In this document: in pieces, positions 41,950-51,100 of the stretch
How positions within the stretch are numbered: the first letter of the stretch is position 1
Layout: every line of letters begins with the position of its first letter
From: Clostridia bacterium
GTDB taxonomy: Bacteria > Bacillota > Clostridia > Christensenellales > Aristaeellaceae
DNA: 60,391 nucleotides
NCBI GenBank assembly: GCA_017534885.1
Contig: JAFXVR010000011.1
Span: 1-60,391, forward strand
Direction of reading: 5' to 3'
Notes under the pieces: model-generated
Seen by the model: the letters and a program-made list of their open reading frames with translations, nothing else
Database searches by the model: none
Told to the model about the DNA's origin: nothing
Made by a program: the position numbers and the translations under genes

Positions 41950-43174
41950 GGTTGCTGTGGTGGGCGGCGGCGCGGCCGGAATGATGGCGGCGCTGAGCGC
42001 AGCCCGGTGCGGCGCGAAAGTCACGCTGGTTGAAAGGAACGCCAAGCTGGGCAGGAAGATCTACATCACCGGCAAGGGCCGCTGCAACTGCACTAATGAC
42101 TGTACCCGCGATGAGTTCCTTGACGAGGTGCCGCGGAATCCGCGCTTTCTGTACAGCGCCCTGCACGGTCTGATGCCGCAGGATATGATGGCGCTGCTCA
42201 CGGAGCTGGGCTGCCCGGTGAAGGTGGAGCGCGGCCGCCGCGTCTTCCCCGTCAGCGACAAGGCCAGCGACGTCACCCGGGCGCTGGAGCGGGAGCTGCG
42301 CCGGCTCGGTGTGACCATCCTGCTGAACACCCGGGTCACAAAACTTCTGACGGAAAACGGCGCCGTCATCGGCGTTAAGGCGGAAAACGGCGAGTCATTT
42401 CCGGCGGACGCGGTGATCCTGTGCACCGGCGGCGTCAGCTATCCGGCCACCGGCTCCACAGGCGACGGCTATCGGATGGCAGAGGAGACCAGTCACACGC
42501 TGGTTCAGCCAAAGCCTTCCCTCTCCGCCTTTGACACGGCGGACGAATGGCCAGAGCGGCTGCAGGGGCTGACGCTCAAAAATGTGCGCCTCACGCTGAA
42601 GGAAGGCCACCGCCTCCGCTATGAAGAGCAAGGGGAATTGCTCTTCACCCACTTTGGCATCTCAGGCCCCCTGGTGCTGGAGATGAGCTGTCATCTGGAG
42701 GGCGACCCTCAGGATGCAAAGGTAAGCCTCTGCATGAAGCCTGCCATGAGCCCGGAGCTGATTGAAATGCGGGTGCAGGAAGTCCTCCGGGAGCAGAACC
42801 GCCGGACCATCGCCAACGCGATGCACGCCTTTCTTCCCTCGCGGATGGCAGACCTCTACCCGGACATTGTGGGGGTAGACGGAACCAGACAATGCGCCCA
42901 GGTCACCCGGGAAGAACGGATCCGGCTGATGGACGGGCTGCACAGCCTGCCCCTGCGCCTCAGCCGCTTCCGCCCCATCGAGGAAGCCATCGTGACCCGG
43001 GGCGGTGTCAGCACCCGTTGTGTCAATGCCTCCAACATGGCTTCCACAAAGGTGAAAGGCCTGTATTTCGCGGGAGAGCTGCTGGATGTGGACGCCCATA
43101 CCGGCGGTTACAACCTGCACATCGCCTGGAGCACGGGCCAGCTGGCCGGCCAGAGCGCCGCAATGGGATTATAA
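41942..43174 (+). CDS. BaiN/HI0933-family flavoprotein oxidoreductase
   Basis: This 410-residue NAD(P)/FAD-dependent enzyme belongs to the HI0933/YhiN group. The FAD dinucleotide fold is VAVVGGGAAGMMAALSAARCGAKVTLVERNAKLGRK. GKGRCNCTN is the family signature, and a C-terminal FAD motif is GLYFAGELLDVDAHTGGYNLHIAWSTGQLAG. BaiN of bile-acid 7-dehydroxylating Clostridia is a member, but the family is universal in Bacillota, so bile-acid activity should not be assumed. It overlaps the RpiR gene. Confidence 0.9.
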   Translation: MREVAVVGGGAAGMMAALSAARCGAKVTLVERNAKLGRKIYITGKGRCNCTNDCTRDEFLDEVPRNPRFLYSALHGLMPQDMMALLTELGCPVKVERGRRVFPVSDKASDVTRALERELRRLGVTILLNTRVTKLLTENGAVIGVKAENGESFPADAVILCTGGVSYPATGSTGDGYRMAEETSHTLVQPKPSLSAFDTADEWPERLQGLTLKNVRLTLKEGHRLRYEEQGELLFTHFGISGPLVLEMSCHLEGDPQDAKVSLCMKPAMSPELIEMRVQEVLREQNRRTIANAMHAFLPSRMADLYPDIVGVDGTRQCAQVTREERIRLMDGLHSLPLRLSRFRPIEEAIVTRGGVSTRCVNASNMASTKVKGLYFAGELLDVDAHTGGYNLHIAWSTGQLAGQSAAMGL

Positions 43175-43208
43175 ACGACTGTAATGGACAAGGAGAGCGC
43201 CTCATCCC

Positions 43209-44195
43209 ATGAATTATGTGATTCTTGACCTGGAATGGAATCAGCCGGTTTCTCATCAGGAGAGCACCTACAGGCGCGTGGGGGATCGGCTCATCTTTGA
43301 GATGATACAGATCGGCGCGGTGAAGCTGAACGCGGACAGGGAGATTGTGGACAGCCTCTCTGTTCCGATTCAGCCCACCTGGTATACCCGCATTCATCCG
43401 CGAATCCGCCGCATGACCGGCCTGACGCCGGAGATCCTCGACGAGGCTCCGCGCTTTGAGGAAGCCATTGAGCGGTTTGTGGACTGGTGCGGGGAAGATT
43501 ACTGCCTGCTGACCTGGGGCTGCGATGACGTGAGTGTGCTGCAGCAGAACATGGATTTCTTCGATGTCCATCCTGACCTGCCGCCGCTGTGTGACATTCA
43601 GCACTTTTTCAGCGATGTGTATGAGCTCAAAAACCGCATGGGTCTGAAGCCAGCCATGGACATGCTCCACATCGACCCGGACGAGGAAAAGTCCTTCCAC
43701 AACGCGGTCAACGACGCATACTATACCGCCCTGGTTTTCCAGACGCTCAAGGAGCCGGAGCGGGTGCTGAACTATCCCAATCAGCCCAAGCAGCTGATTC
43801 ATCCCCAGGAGGAGCCTGACCGGAATTACAAAGGGGATGAGTTTGCGTCCATCCGGGAGGCGCTTGAGGGTGAGCTGGCCCAGAACCCCCGATGTGCGGT
43901 CTGCGGCAAGCCCTGCGCGGTGGAGGAGGCGGGCTATGTGCCCCAGACGGCGGATCAGTATGTGGGGCTGGCCAAATGCAGCCGCCACGGCGTGATGCTC
44001 GTTCGGCTGAGGTTCCGTCCCCGGGCTCAGCGTCAGCGCTGGATGGGGGTATCCGTGGCCAAAGCGACCCAGCCCAACATCGCCTATGTGCACACCAAGC
44101 AGTTCCAGTACAACCAGAAAAAGGCGGCAGGGCGCGTGCCCGATCCCGAGCTCGCCCTGGAGAAAGCCGACTGGGCCAATGTGCCCTTCGAGTGA
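43209..44195 (+). CDS. DEDDh-type 3'-5' exonuclease with C-terminal zinc ribbon
   Basis: This 328-residue protein has an RNase T/DnaQ-like exonuclease domain in its first 180 residues. Motif I is YVILDLEWNQP, motif II is in IGAVKLNADREIV and WGCDDVSVLQQN, and motif III is HNAVNDAYYTALVF with the catalytic His and Asp. Residues about 220-328 include a CxxC pair (RCAVCGKPC) and C-x-x-H (KCSRHG), likely a zinc site. The nucleic acid substrate is unknown. AAGGAGA is about 13 bases upstream of the ATG. Confidence 0.85.
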   Translation: MNYVILDLEWNQPVSHQESTYRRVGDRLIFEMIQIGAVKLNADREIVDSLSVPIQPTWYTRIHPRIRRMTGLTPEILDEAPRFEEAIERFVDWCGEDYCLLTWGCDDVSVLQQNMDFFDVHPDLPPLCDIQHFFSDVYELKNRMGLKPAMDMLHIDPDEEKSFHNAVNDAYYTALVFQTLKEPERVLNYPNQPKQLIHPQEEPDRNYKGDEFASIREALEGELAQNPRCAVCGKPCAVEEAGYVPQTADQYVGLAKCSRHGVMLVRLRFRPRAQRQRWMGVSVAKATQPNIAYVHTKQFQYNQKKAAGRVPDPELALEKADWANVPFE

Positions 44196-44225
44196 CAGGC
44201 CGCCTGATACGGGCAGGTGACAGAG

Positions 44226-45872
44226 ATGAGAATTACATACCAAGACCGGGAAACCGAGGCTCCGGAAGGCCTGAGCGCAGAAGCCTGTCTGCGCCTTTTC
44301 GGCGTGGATACGGCTGAGGTCCTCGCGGCCCGTTCCGGCACCGAGACCATATCCCTAACGCAGCCGCTCTTTCAGGACACCGTGATCGAGCCGCTGACCT
44401 ATCAGGACGAGGAGGGGCGGCGCATCTATGAGCGCTCCCTGCGCTTTGTGATGCTGATGGCGGTGCGCAGGCGCTGGCCGGGTCAGCGGGTCAGGGTGGA
44501 GTACTCTGTCGGGCGGGGTGTGCTCGTGCGCCTGCCGGGCCGGCAGATGGATGAGGCGGAAGTCCGCGCCCTGGAAGACACCATGCGCGATTACTGCGCT
44601 CAGAATCTGCCTTTTGTGAAAAAGCGGTGGAAGCTCAGCGACGCCCTGCGGTACTTTGCCGAAGACGGCCAGGCGGACAAAGTGGCCCTGCTGCGCCTCC
44701 GCAAGAAGGATTATTTCGACATGTACACCTGCGCGGGCATGTGGGAATACTTCTACGGTGTCATGGCGCCGACGACCGGCTGTGTCAGCCGCTTTGGCCT
44801 GTCCCTTCTGGATGACGGCTTTGTGATGCGCTGGCCAGAACCCGACCGTCCCGATACTGTCTCCTCCTTCCGGGACAGCCCCAAGCTGCTAAAGGTATTC
44901 CGCCAGAGCGCCGACTGGAGCGCGATTCTGGGCATCAACAATGTGGCTGACCTGGAAGCCATGATCCGTCAGAAGGAGCTGCGCGGCATCATTCGCGTCA
45001 ACGAAGCCCTGCATGAGCAGGCCATCTCCGATGTGGCCCGGGAGATCGTGGCTGCGGGCAAGCAAGTGATTCTGGTGGCCGGGCCGTCCTCCTCCGGCAA
45101 AACCACCTTTGCGGGACGCCTCGCCGTACACCTGCGGGTGCTGGGCTGCCGCGCCCGCCGCATCAGTCTGGATGACTACTACCTGGACCGGGATACCCTT
45201 CCGCGTGAACCGGACGGCAGTATTGACCTGGAGCACCTGCGGACGCTGGATCTTCAGCTGATCTCTGAGCAGATCGGCGCGCTGCTGGAAGGCCGGGAAG
45301 TGCTGCTGCCCAAGTACAGCTTCCTGACAGGGCGGCGTGAGCCGCAGGGGGAGCTTTTCAGGCTTGCGCCCGGAGAAGCGGTGATACTTGAAGGCATACA
45401 CGCGCTGAACCCGGAGCTTCTGCGCGGGGTGAACGCGGCCCTTGTGCACCGGGTTTTCGTCAGCGCCCTGACCTGCCTGAATCTGGACGATCACAACCGC
45501 ATCCGCACCACCGACGCCCGCCTGCTCAGGCGCATTGTGCGGGATCATCAGTTTCGCGGAACTACACCCGCGAAAACCCTTGCCATGTGGCCCAGCGTGC
45601 GGCGCGGCGAAGAGCGGTGGATCTTCCCCTTCCAGGAGCAGGCGGACAGCATGTTCAACACCGCCCTGGTCTATGAACTGCCCGTTCTGGCCCACTTCGC
45701 CTATCCGCTCCTGATGTCCCTTCCCAAAGATAGCTCCGGATACCATCAGGGGGCGATGCTGCGGAAGATCCTCAACTATGTGCCGGATATCACCCCGGAG
45801 CTGCTCGGTGAGATTCCGCCGCTTTCCCTGCTGCGGGAATTTATCGGCGGCTGCACGATCGACGAAGTCTGA
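44226..45872 (+). CDS. Nucleoside (uridine-type) kinase with TGS/ThrRS-like N-terminus
   Basis: This 548-residue protein starts at ATG 44226, preceded by AGGTGA; GTG 44217 is an alternative. Residues 1-60 resemble a TGS domain, and about 60-240 resemble the threonyl-tRNA synthetase editing-like domain. The kinase domain (about 270 onward) has Walker A VAGPSSSGKTTFAGRL, the uridine-kinase segment RISLDDYYLDRDTLP with EHLRTLDLQLI, and VILEGIHALNPEL. Such fusions are common in Clostridia and are annotated as nucleoside kinases. No tRNA-synthetase activity is expected. It fits with DeoD just downstream. Confidence 0.88.
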   Translation: MRITYQDRETEAPEGLSAEACLRLFGVDTAEVLAARSGTETISLTQPLFQDTVIEPLTYQDEEGRRIYERSLRFVMLMAVRRRWPGQRVRVEYSVGRGVLVRLPGRQMDEAEVRALEDTMRDYCAQNLPFVKKRWKLSDALRYFAEDGQADKVALLRLRKKDYFDMYTCAGMWEYFYGVMAPTTGCVSRFGLSLLDDGFVMRWPEPDRPDTVSSFRDSPKLLKVFRQSADWSAILGINNVADLEAMIRQKELRGIIRVNEALHEQAISDVAREIVAAGKQVILVAGPSSSGKTTFAGRLAVHLRVLGCRARRISLDDYYLDRDTLPREPDGSIDLEHLRTLDLQLISEQIGALLEGREVLLPKYSFLTGRREPQGELFRLAPGEAVILEGIHALNPELLRGVNAALVHRVFVSALTCLNLDDHNRIRTTDARLLRRIVRDHQFRGTTPAKTLAMWPSVRRGEERWIFPFQEQADSMFNTALVYELPVLAHFAYPLLMSLPKDSSGYHQGAMLRKILNYVPDITPELLGEIPPLSLLREFIGGCTIDEV

Positions 45873-46064
45873 TTCGTCGCAAATGCAGCACAGAGAGTGA
45901 AACGCAGGCATTAATACCATACAGACTTTGGACTGCTGAACAACACGAGGCGAGCTGTAGAACATACTCCGGTCTGTTTGAATATTCTTTAGAACAGAAC
46001 TCGGTCTGCATTTCAACATGATTGATGGTAATGACGTCCTCTTGACTGCCTGAAGGCGATTGCC

Positions 46065-46093
46065 TTGACAAAAAGAACAAACGCCTTTATGAT
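46065..46093 (+). promoter_or_regulatory. Putative deoD promoter
   Basis: Perfect TTGACA (46065-46070), a 17-base spacer and TATGAT (46088-46093) give a leader of about 65 bases before deoD. The preceding 190 bases (45873-46064) hold no gene I can support. Confidence 0.8.
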
Positions 46094-46165
46094 GTTGCAC
46101 AGAACACTGCGGACTGAACAGACGCAGCCAACAGGATAGATCAGATCGCTGAAGGAGGTTTTCCT

Positions 46166-46867
46166 ATGATTCGAACCCCGCACATCAACGCCAGCAAAGA
46201 GGATTTCGCGCCGACTGTCATCATGCCCGGCGATCCGCTCCGCTCCCGCTTTATCGCTGAGAACTACCTGACCAACGCCCGGCTCGTCAACAATGTGCGC
46301 GGCGTGCAGGGCTACACCGGAGAATACAAAGGCAAGCGTGTTTCCGTGATGGCCTCCGGCATGGGCATGCCATCCATTGGTATCTACAGCTATGAGCTGT
46401 TCAATTACTTCGATGTGCAGAACATCATCCGGGTGGGCTCCGCGGGCATGCTCAATCAGTCGCTGCATCTGCGGGACATCGTCGCGGCCATGACCGCCTG
46501 CACCACCTCGAATTATGCCCGCTCCTTCGGTTTTGACGGCAGTCTCGCCCCCTGCTGCTCCTATAAGCTGCTCTCCGCCGCCATGGAGGCCGGTGAGCGG
46601 CTGGGTCACAAGCCTGTGCCCGGCGTCGTGTTCTCATCGGATGTGTTCTACAGCGAAGTGAGCCACCTGGATGTCCTCGAGAAGATGGGTGTGCTCTGTG
46701 TGGAAATGGAAGCTGTTTCGCTCTACCTCAACGCAGCCCGCGCCGGAAAGGACGCCCTCGCGCTGCTGACAATCTCCGACAACCCGAAAACAGGCGAGGA
46801 ACTCTCCGCCGAGGACCGCCAGAACACCTTCACAGGCATGATGGAAATCGCCCTGGAGATCGCTTAA
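46166..46867 (+). CDS. deoD: Purine-nucleoside phosphorylase, DeoD type
   Basis: This 233-residue hexameric enzyme splits purine (deoxy)nucleosides with phosphate. Family residues include HINASKEDFAPTVIMPGDPLRS, VMASGMGMPSIGIYSYELFN, IIRVGSAGML and the substrate-contacting VEMEAVSLYLNAARAGKDALALLTISDN, in which the catalytic Asp lies. GAAGGAGG precedes the ATG. The strong own promoter and terminator indicate a single-gene unit. Together with the BMP transporter, Hpt and the nucleoside kinase it completes a nucleoside salvage route. Confidence 0.97.
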   Translation: MIRTPHINASKEDFAPTVIMPGDPLRSRFIAENYLTNARLVNNVRGVQGYTGEYKGKRVSVMASGMGMPSIGIYSYELFNYFDVQNIIRVGSAGMLNQSLHLRDIVAAMTACTTSNYARSFGFDGSLAPCCSYKLLSAAMEAGERLGHKPVPGVVFSSDVFYSEVSHLDVLEKMGVLCVEMEAVSLYLNAARAGKDALALLTISDNPKTGEELSAEDRQNTFTGMMEIALEIA

Positions 46868-46891
46868 TAACGTATGATATAACATATTCAG

Positions 46892-46932
46892 CTGTCAGGC
46901 GGAGCAGAGATGTCCTGTCTGGCAGTTTTTCT
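46892..46932 (+). terminator. Terminator of deoD
   Basis: CTGTCAGGC (46892-46900) pairs with GTCTGGCAG (46917-46925) through two wobble pairs, followed by TTTTTCTTTT. Confidence 0.8.
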
Positions 46933-46958
46933 TTTCATTGTATCCAAAATATCCACCA

Positions 46959-46990
46959 AAGTTGTATTATTACAGCAATACAACTTTTTT
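46959..46990 (+). terminator. Second terminator-like hairpin after deoD
   Basis: AAGTTGTAT (46959-46967) and ATACAACTT (46978-46986) pair perfectly around a ten-base loop, followed by TTTT. It may insulate the pilus operon from upstream transcription. From here to 47082 the sequence is AT-rich and holds no gene. Confidence 0.6.
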
Positions 46991-47082
46991 ACGGATTGTT
47001 AAACTTTTTCTCAGGTTTAGCGATTCCACGCAATCCTGTTCCAATCACGCCCAAAAATGCTGTATATAATTGAAGAAATCAC

Positions 47083-47111
47083 TTGCTTTTTTGTTGTTAC
47101 TATTGTATAAT
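47083..47111 (+). promoter_or_regulatory. Putative promoter of the pilus locus
   Basis: TTGCTT (47083-47088), a 17-base spacer and perfect TATAAT (47106-47111) lie 142 bases before the first gene. The surrounding stretch is strikingly AT-rich. A second TATAAT at 47065-47070 has no matching -35. Confidence 0.6.
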
Positions 47112-47175
47112 TACAGAGGACAAAGCTGTCCACCGATTTTTGGTACCAATTCATGTCTTGACCAAGCTGAGCCTT

Positions 47176-47212
47176 CTTCCGCAAAACATAACAAAAACAA
47201 TGTGAGCGGAAG
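47176..47212 (+). promoter_or_regulatory. Leader hairpin of the pilus locus
   Basis: CTTCCGC (47176-47182) and GCGGAAG (47206-47212) form a perfect stem around a 23-base A-rich loop, inside the roughly 130-base leader. There is no U-tract. A regulatory or stabilising role is inference. Confidence 0.4.
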
Positions 47213-47252
47213 TGTACATCTGATCCGTGATCTGATGACGGGAGGATAATAC

Positions 47253-48110
47253 ATGATGAAAAAGACCACCGCGCTCCTTCTGATCCTCGTTCTTCTGTTC
47301 CTGGTGACCTGCGCCCAGGCCAGCGGCATCCGCCGCTATGCGGCCTCCCTCAAGGACGGCTCTCTGATCGACCGGATCATGACGGACATCGAGGGGAACG
47401 CCGAGGCAGAACGCCTGGCGGCTGAAGGCCACCTGATCACCGTGCGGATGACTTCGGATTCCGATGTCTACACCGGCGATCATGTGACATTGCAGGCGGA
47501 GATTCCGGAAAAGGCTGCTGGCGAGATCCGCTGGGAGCGTCTCAGCGGATACAGCAAAAGCACCGGCGAACCCGTCTGGCGCCAGGTTGGCACCGGCTCT
47601 TCCTTCACCCTGACTGCGCCTGAGGAAGAAGGCAGCTTCTATTTCCGTGCCGTTCTGGTTACCGCTGACGGTGCCGAGCATATCTCCGACATGCACGCGA
47701 TTGACGTGATGGCCAAACTGGGCGGCACAGAAGAACAGACCGAAATAACGAATAATCATACCGAAGTCTTGAAGCCTGAACCTGTCGCTGAGCCTGAAAC
47801 CGAGATCGAAGATCTGTTCAGCCAGATTGAAGAGCTGATCCCCGACGAGGTCAACATGATCTCCGAGCCGACGGTGTACATCACCTCCAACAGGGGCGAA
47901 GTCATGCGGCTGGGCGAGACCATCACCATGACGGCTGTGACCGAAGGATTTGAGGGAGAGAACCTCACTTATCAGTGGGAGTGCGACAAGGGCAGCGGCT
48001 ACGAGCCCGTGGAAGGCGCGACCGGCATCAGCCACAGCTTCCCGGCCTCTGTGGACAGCCTCAGCTGGAACTGGCGGCTGACCGTCACCTCCGAGAAAGC
48101 CGGCGAATAA
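47253..48110 (+). CDS. Secreted Ig-like surface protein, first gene of the pilus locus
   Basis: This 285-residue protein has a signal peptide (MMKKTTALLLILVLLFLVTCAQA). A first beta-sandwich region covers about 55-150 (VYTGDHVTLQAEIPEKAAGEIRWERLSGYS to FYFRAVLVTADG). An acidic Pro/Glu linker follows, then an Ig-like module at about 205-285 (LGETITMTAVTEGFEGENLTYQWECDKGSGYEPVEG). No sorting signal or membrane anchor is visible, so it is probably released or held by interaction. It ends soon after the last beta strand and may be naturally short. It lies 89 bases before the large tip protein gene. Confidence 0.75.
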   Translation: MMKKTTALLLILVLLFLVTCAQASGIRRYAASLKDGSLIDRIMTDIEGNAEAERLAAEGHLITVRMTSDSDVYTGDHVTLQAEIPEKAAGEIRWERLSGYSKSTGEPVWRQVGTGSSFTLTAPEEEGSFYFRAVLVTADGAEHISDMHAIDVMAKLGGTEEQTEITNNHTEVLKPEPVAEPETEIEDLFSQIEELIPDEVNMISEPTVYITSNRGEVMRLGETITMTAVTEGFEGENLTYQWECDKGSGYEPVEGATGISHSFPASVDSLSWNWRLTVTSEKAGE

Positions 48111-48199
48111 TCCCCGCGGCCGAGCCCGGAAGAAACTGGATAGATCAACAATATTCGGATAAGCAAACCCCCACCGCCCTCTCCGGGGAGGAATGACTG

Positions 48200-51100
48200 A
48201 TGATGAAACACAACCTGAATGGCCGCCGCCTGATTGCCCTGCTGCTGAGCGTCGCGATGATGCTTCAGCTTGTTTCCGCTGCCTTTGCGGATGAGGGCGC
48301 CTCAGGCGAAATGATGGGCAGTGAGTATTTTGTGCTCACCTTTGTGCTGCCCGGAACCGGGGAAACGCCCGAGGAGACTGTTGATACGCTCCTTGTGGAG
48401 GCCGGCAAGCCTCTGGATGCGTTCCCGGACGCGCCGGAACGCGAAGGCCTGTCTTTTGTGGGCTGGTATATGGGAGACACGCTGGCTTCGCTGCCCTTCT
48501 TTGTGGAGGGTGATACAAAGCTTGCCGCCCGCTATATCGACGACACGCTGACCACCGTCATTGATGACGGCACCGAGGTCAACATTGCCAGCCCCGACCT
48601 TCCCGAGGACATTCAGCTGACCGCCACCCGCGAGGAAGGGCAGGAGCAGGAGAACGCTTTCCTGGACTGGCTGGCTGAAGAGAGCGATTTCCTGGTTAAG
48701 GACGATCCCGACAGTCTGCTGGACGGTATCGAACTGGATCTGAACGAGCTGGATACCGAGCGCAAGGTGCTGGCCATGTTCGACATCACCCTCACCACAG
48801 CCGAGGGAGAGGAATGGCAGCCCGATGAAAACCCGGTGCGCGTGACGGTCAAGCTGGGCACTCCCCTGCCCTATTCCGCCGCCGCGGGCCTCTCCCTGCT
48901 GCACCAGCGCGCCGACGGCGAAATCGAGCGCGTCCGCAGCTTCAGCCTGGTTGAGGAAGAAGGCCTGATGACCGGCTTCACCTTCCTGGCGGACGGTTTT
49001 TCGACTTATGCCGTGGTGGACGTGACGCTCAACAAGACGGTCACCACCAGCGATGGCCTGACCTACGATATCCAGGTGACCTACAAGAGCACCTCCGGCA
49101 TTCCCGTGGAAGGCACGCAGCTTCTTGTCACCGAGATCCTCCGGGGCAACGAAGCTTACAATGAATATATCGCAGCCTCCGCCGAGGCCGTGGGCGTCAA
49201 AACCGACCGCGTGGAGATGGCCAGGGTCTTCGACATCAGGATCGTCGACGCCGCGGACAACAGCATCGTTTATGAGCCCCAGGGCAAGGTGGACGTGTCC
49301 ATCCGCCTGGTGGGCGAAGCGCTGGACGCCTACGACGGCCTCGACGTGCTCCACTTTGTGCCGGCCAGAAGCGCTGACAGCTACTCTGTTCAGGAGATTG
49401 CGCCCAGCATCAGGGGCGAATCCGTGGACTTCACTACCGACAGCTTCTCCGTGTACGTGGTAGCCGGCTATTCGCTGGAGCGCATGATTGACGCCAGCGA
49501 CGGCAATACCTATAAGATCACCGTGACCTTCCAGGAAGACGCGGTTCTTCCCGACGACGCCTCCCTGAAAGTCGAAGAGCTCAGCGGAGAGATCTACGAG
49601 GATTATCTGGGCCGCGCTGCCTCCGAGATGAATGCCGGCGGTTTTGCCTACGGGCGCGTCTTCGACATCTCCATCGTGGACGGCAAGGGTCAGGAGGTCC
49701 AGCCCAACGCATCTGTCCAGGTGAGCGTCAAGCTCATGGACGCGACGAATGCTAATGACAGCTTCTCGGTTATTCACTTCGCGGAGCAGGCGGACGAGTC
49801 TGAGATCGCCGAAACCATGGCGTCTGTGACCCACGGCAACACGGTTTCCTTCAGCACGGACAGCTTCTCGGCCTATGCCATCATTCAAGGGCCTGATCCG
49901 GTCTCAACCGGCTGGATCAAGATTACTAATGCGGATGAACTGGCAGCGCTGAACGGCCAGGGCGTGTATATCGGCAGCACCAGCGGCTACTATATGAAAG
50001 ACGGGTATCTGACCAGCAGTGGCCGTACCGGTATCACCAGATCGACACCCGCTGCTACCTCACCGGACAACGGTGCTGTCCTGTACAGCTTTGAGCTGGT
50101 AGATGGCACAACCAATCAGTTCTACATTCTCTGCACCTCCAACAATAAGTATCTCAAGGCCGTTTCTGGCAGCAAGAGCCTGGTTTTTGCGGACAGCGAC
50201 GCCGACAAAACAGCGTTTACTGTATCAGCGGAGTCCAACAGCAGGGTTTCCATCTCGAATAATGGCTGGTACGTAAACACAAAGGTCAATAATAACCAGG
50301 CTGCAAACCAGCGTTTCTGCATCTGGAATGAAAACAACGATGACAGCAAGGTTTGCATCTGGTTCCAGGAATTCAGCGGAGTCGATCCCTACGGACTGGA
50401 TGGCCAGAATTACGGTCTTATGAACTGGAACGGCGGCGTCACCGGCAAAGCCATGATGGCGGTTTCTTCCAACGCCAACAATCTGGACGCCAAGGCTCTG
50501 ACGGTCATGTACAACGAGACCGACCACGGGGACAGGCTGTACGTTCCCAATGACGCTGACATCACCATGTGGAGCTTCGAATGGAGCAATTCGGATCAGT
50601 ATTACCTGAAAGCGACTGTCGGCAATGCAACAAAGTACCTCAAGATCTCTTCCAGCGGCCTCTCCCTCGTTGACACGAAGGACGACAGCTGCAAGATCAA
50701 GGTCGTGCCCGGAACAGGCGCCCACGCCGGCCAGGTTTGCCTGAAAGCCGGCAACAATACCCTGACCTACAGTGGCAATTTCAGCGAAGGCTTCTCTATC
50801 ACCGGCTCGGCAGGCAGTGAGTGGCTGTACATGGTTACGCCTTCTGAGCTGACAAACGAGTATTTCCGGACCTATTCCGCCATGGAAGTCAACTCTACCG
50901 TTCCCCAGAACAACGACAATGTGATCATCTACTGCCGCGTATGGGATGAGACAAAGGCTGCCTACCAGTTCTACGCGGTTGACCATGAAGGCAAACTGGT
51001 TCCCTGCTTTGAAAGCGGCAACATGATCGAGTGGGTAGGCCCGCAGCTCAACAATATGCTGTGGAAGTTCACGGATTACCTTGATGGCCAAGGCAATCCT

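Noticed and set aside
41942..43174. Bile-acid 7-dehydroxylation enzyme BaiN
   Set aside because: The family is widespread in bacteria lacking bile-acid metabolism, and no bai operon genes are nearby.
48302..49888. 528-codon leftward frame over the adhesin N-terminus
   Set aside because: It is a shadow of the adhesin reading frame. Composition is typical of antisense translation.
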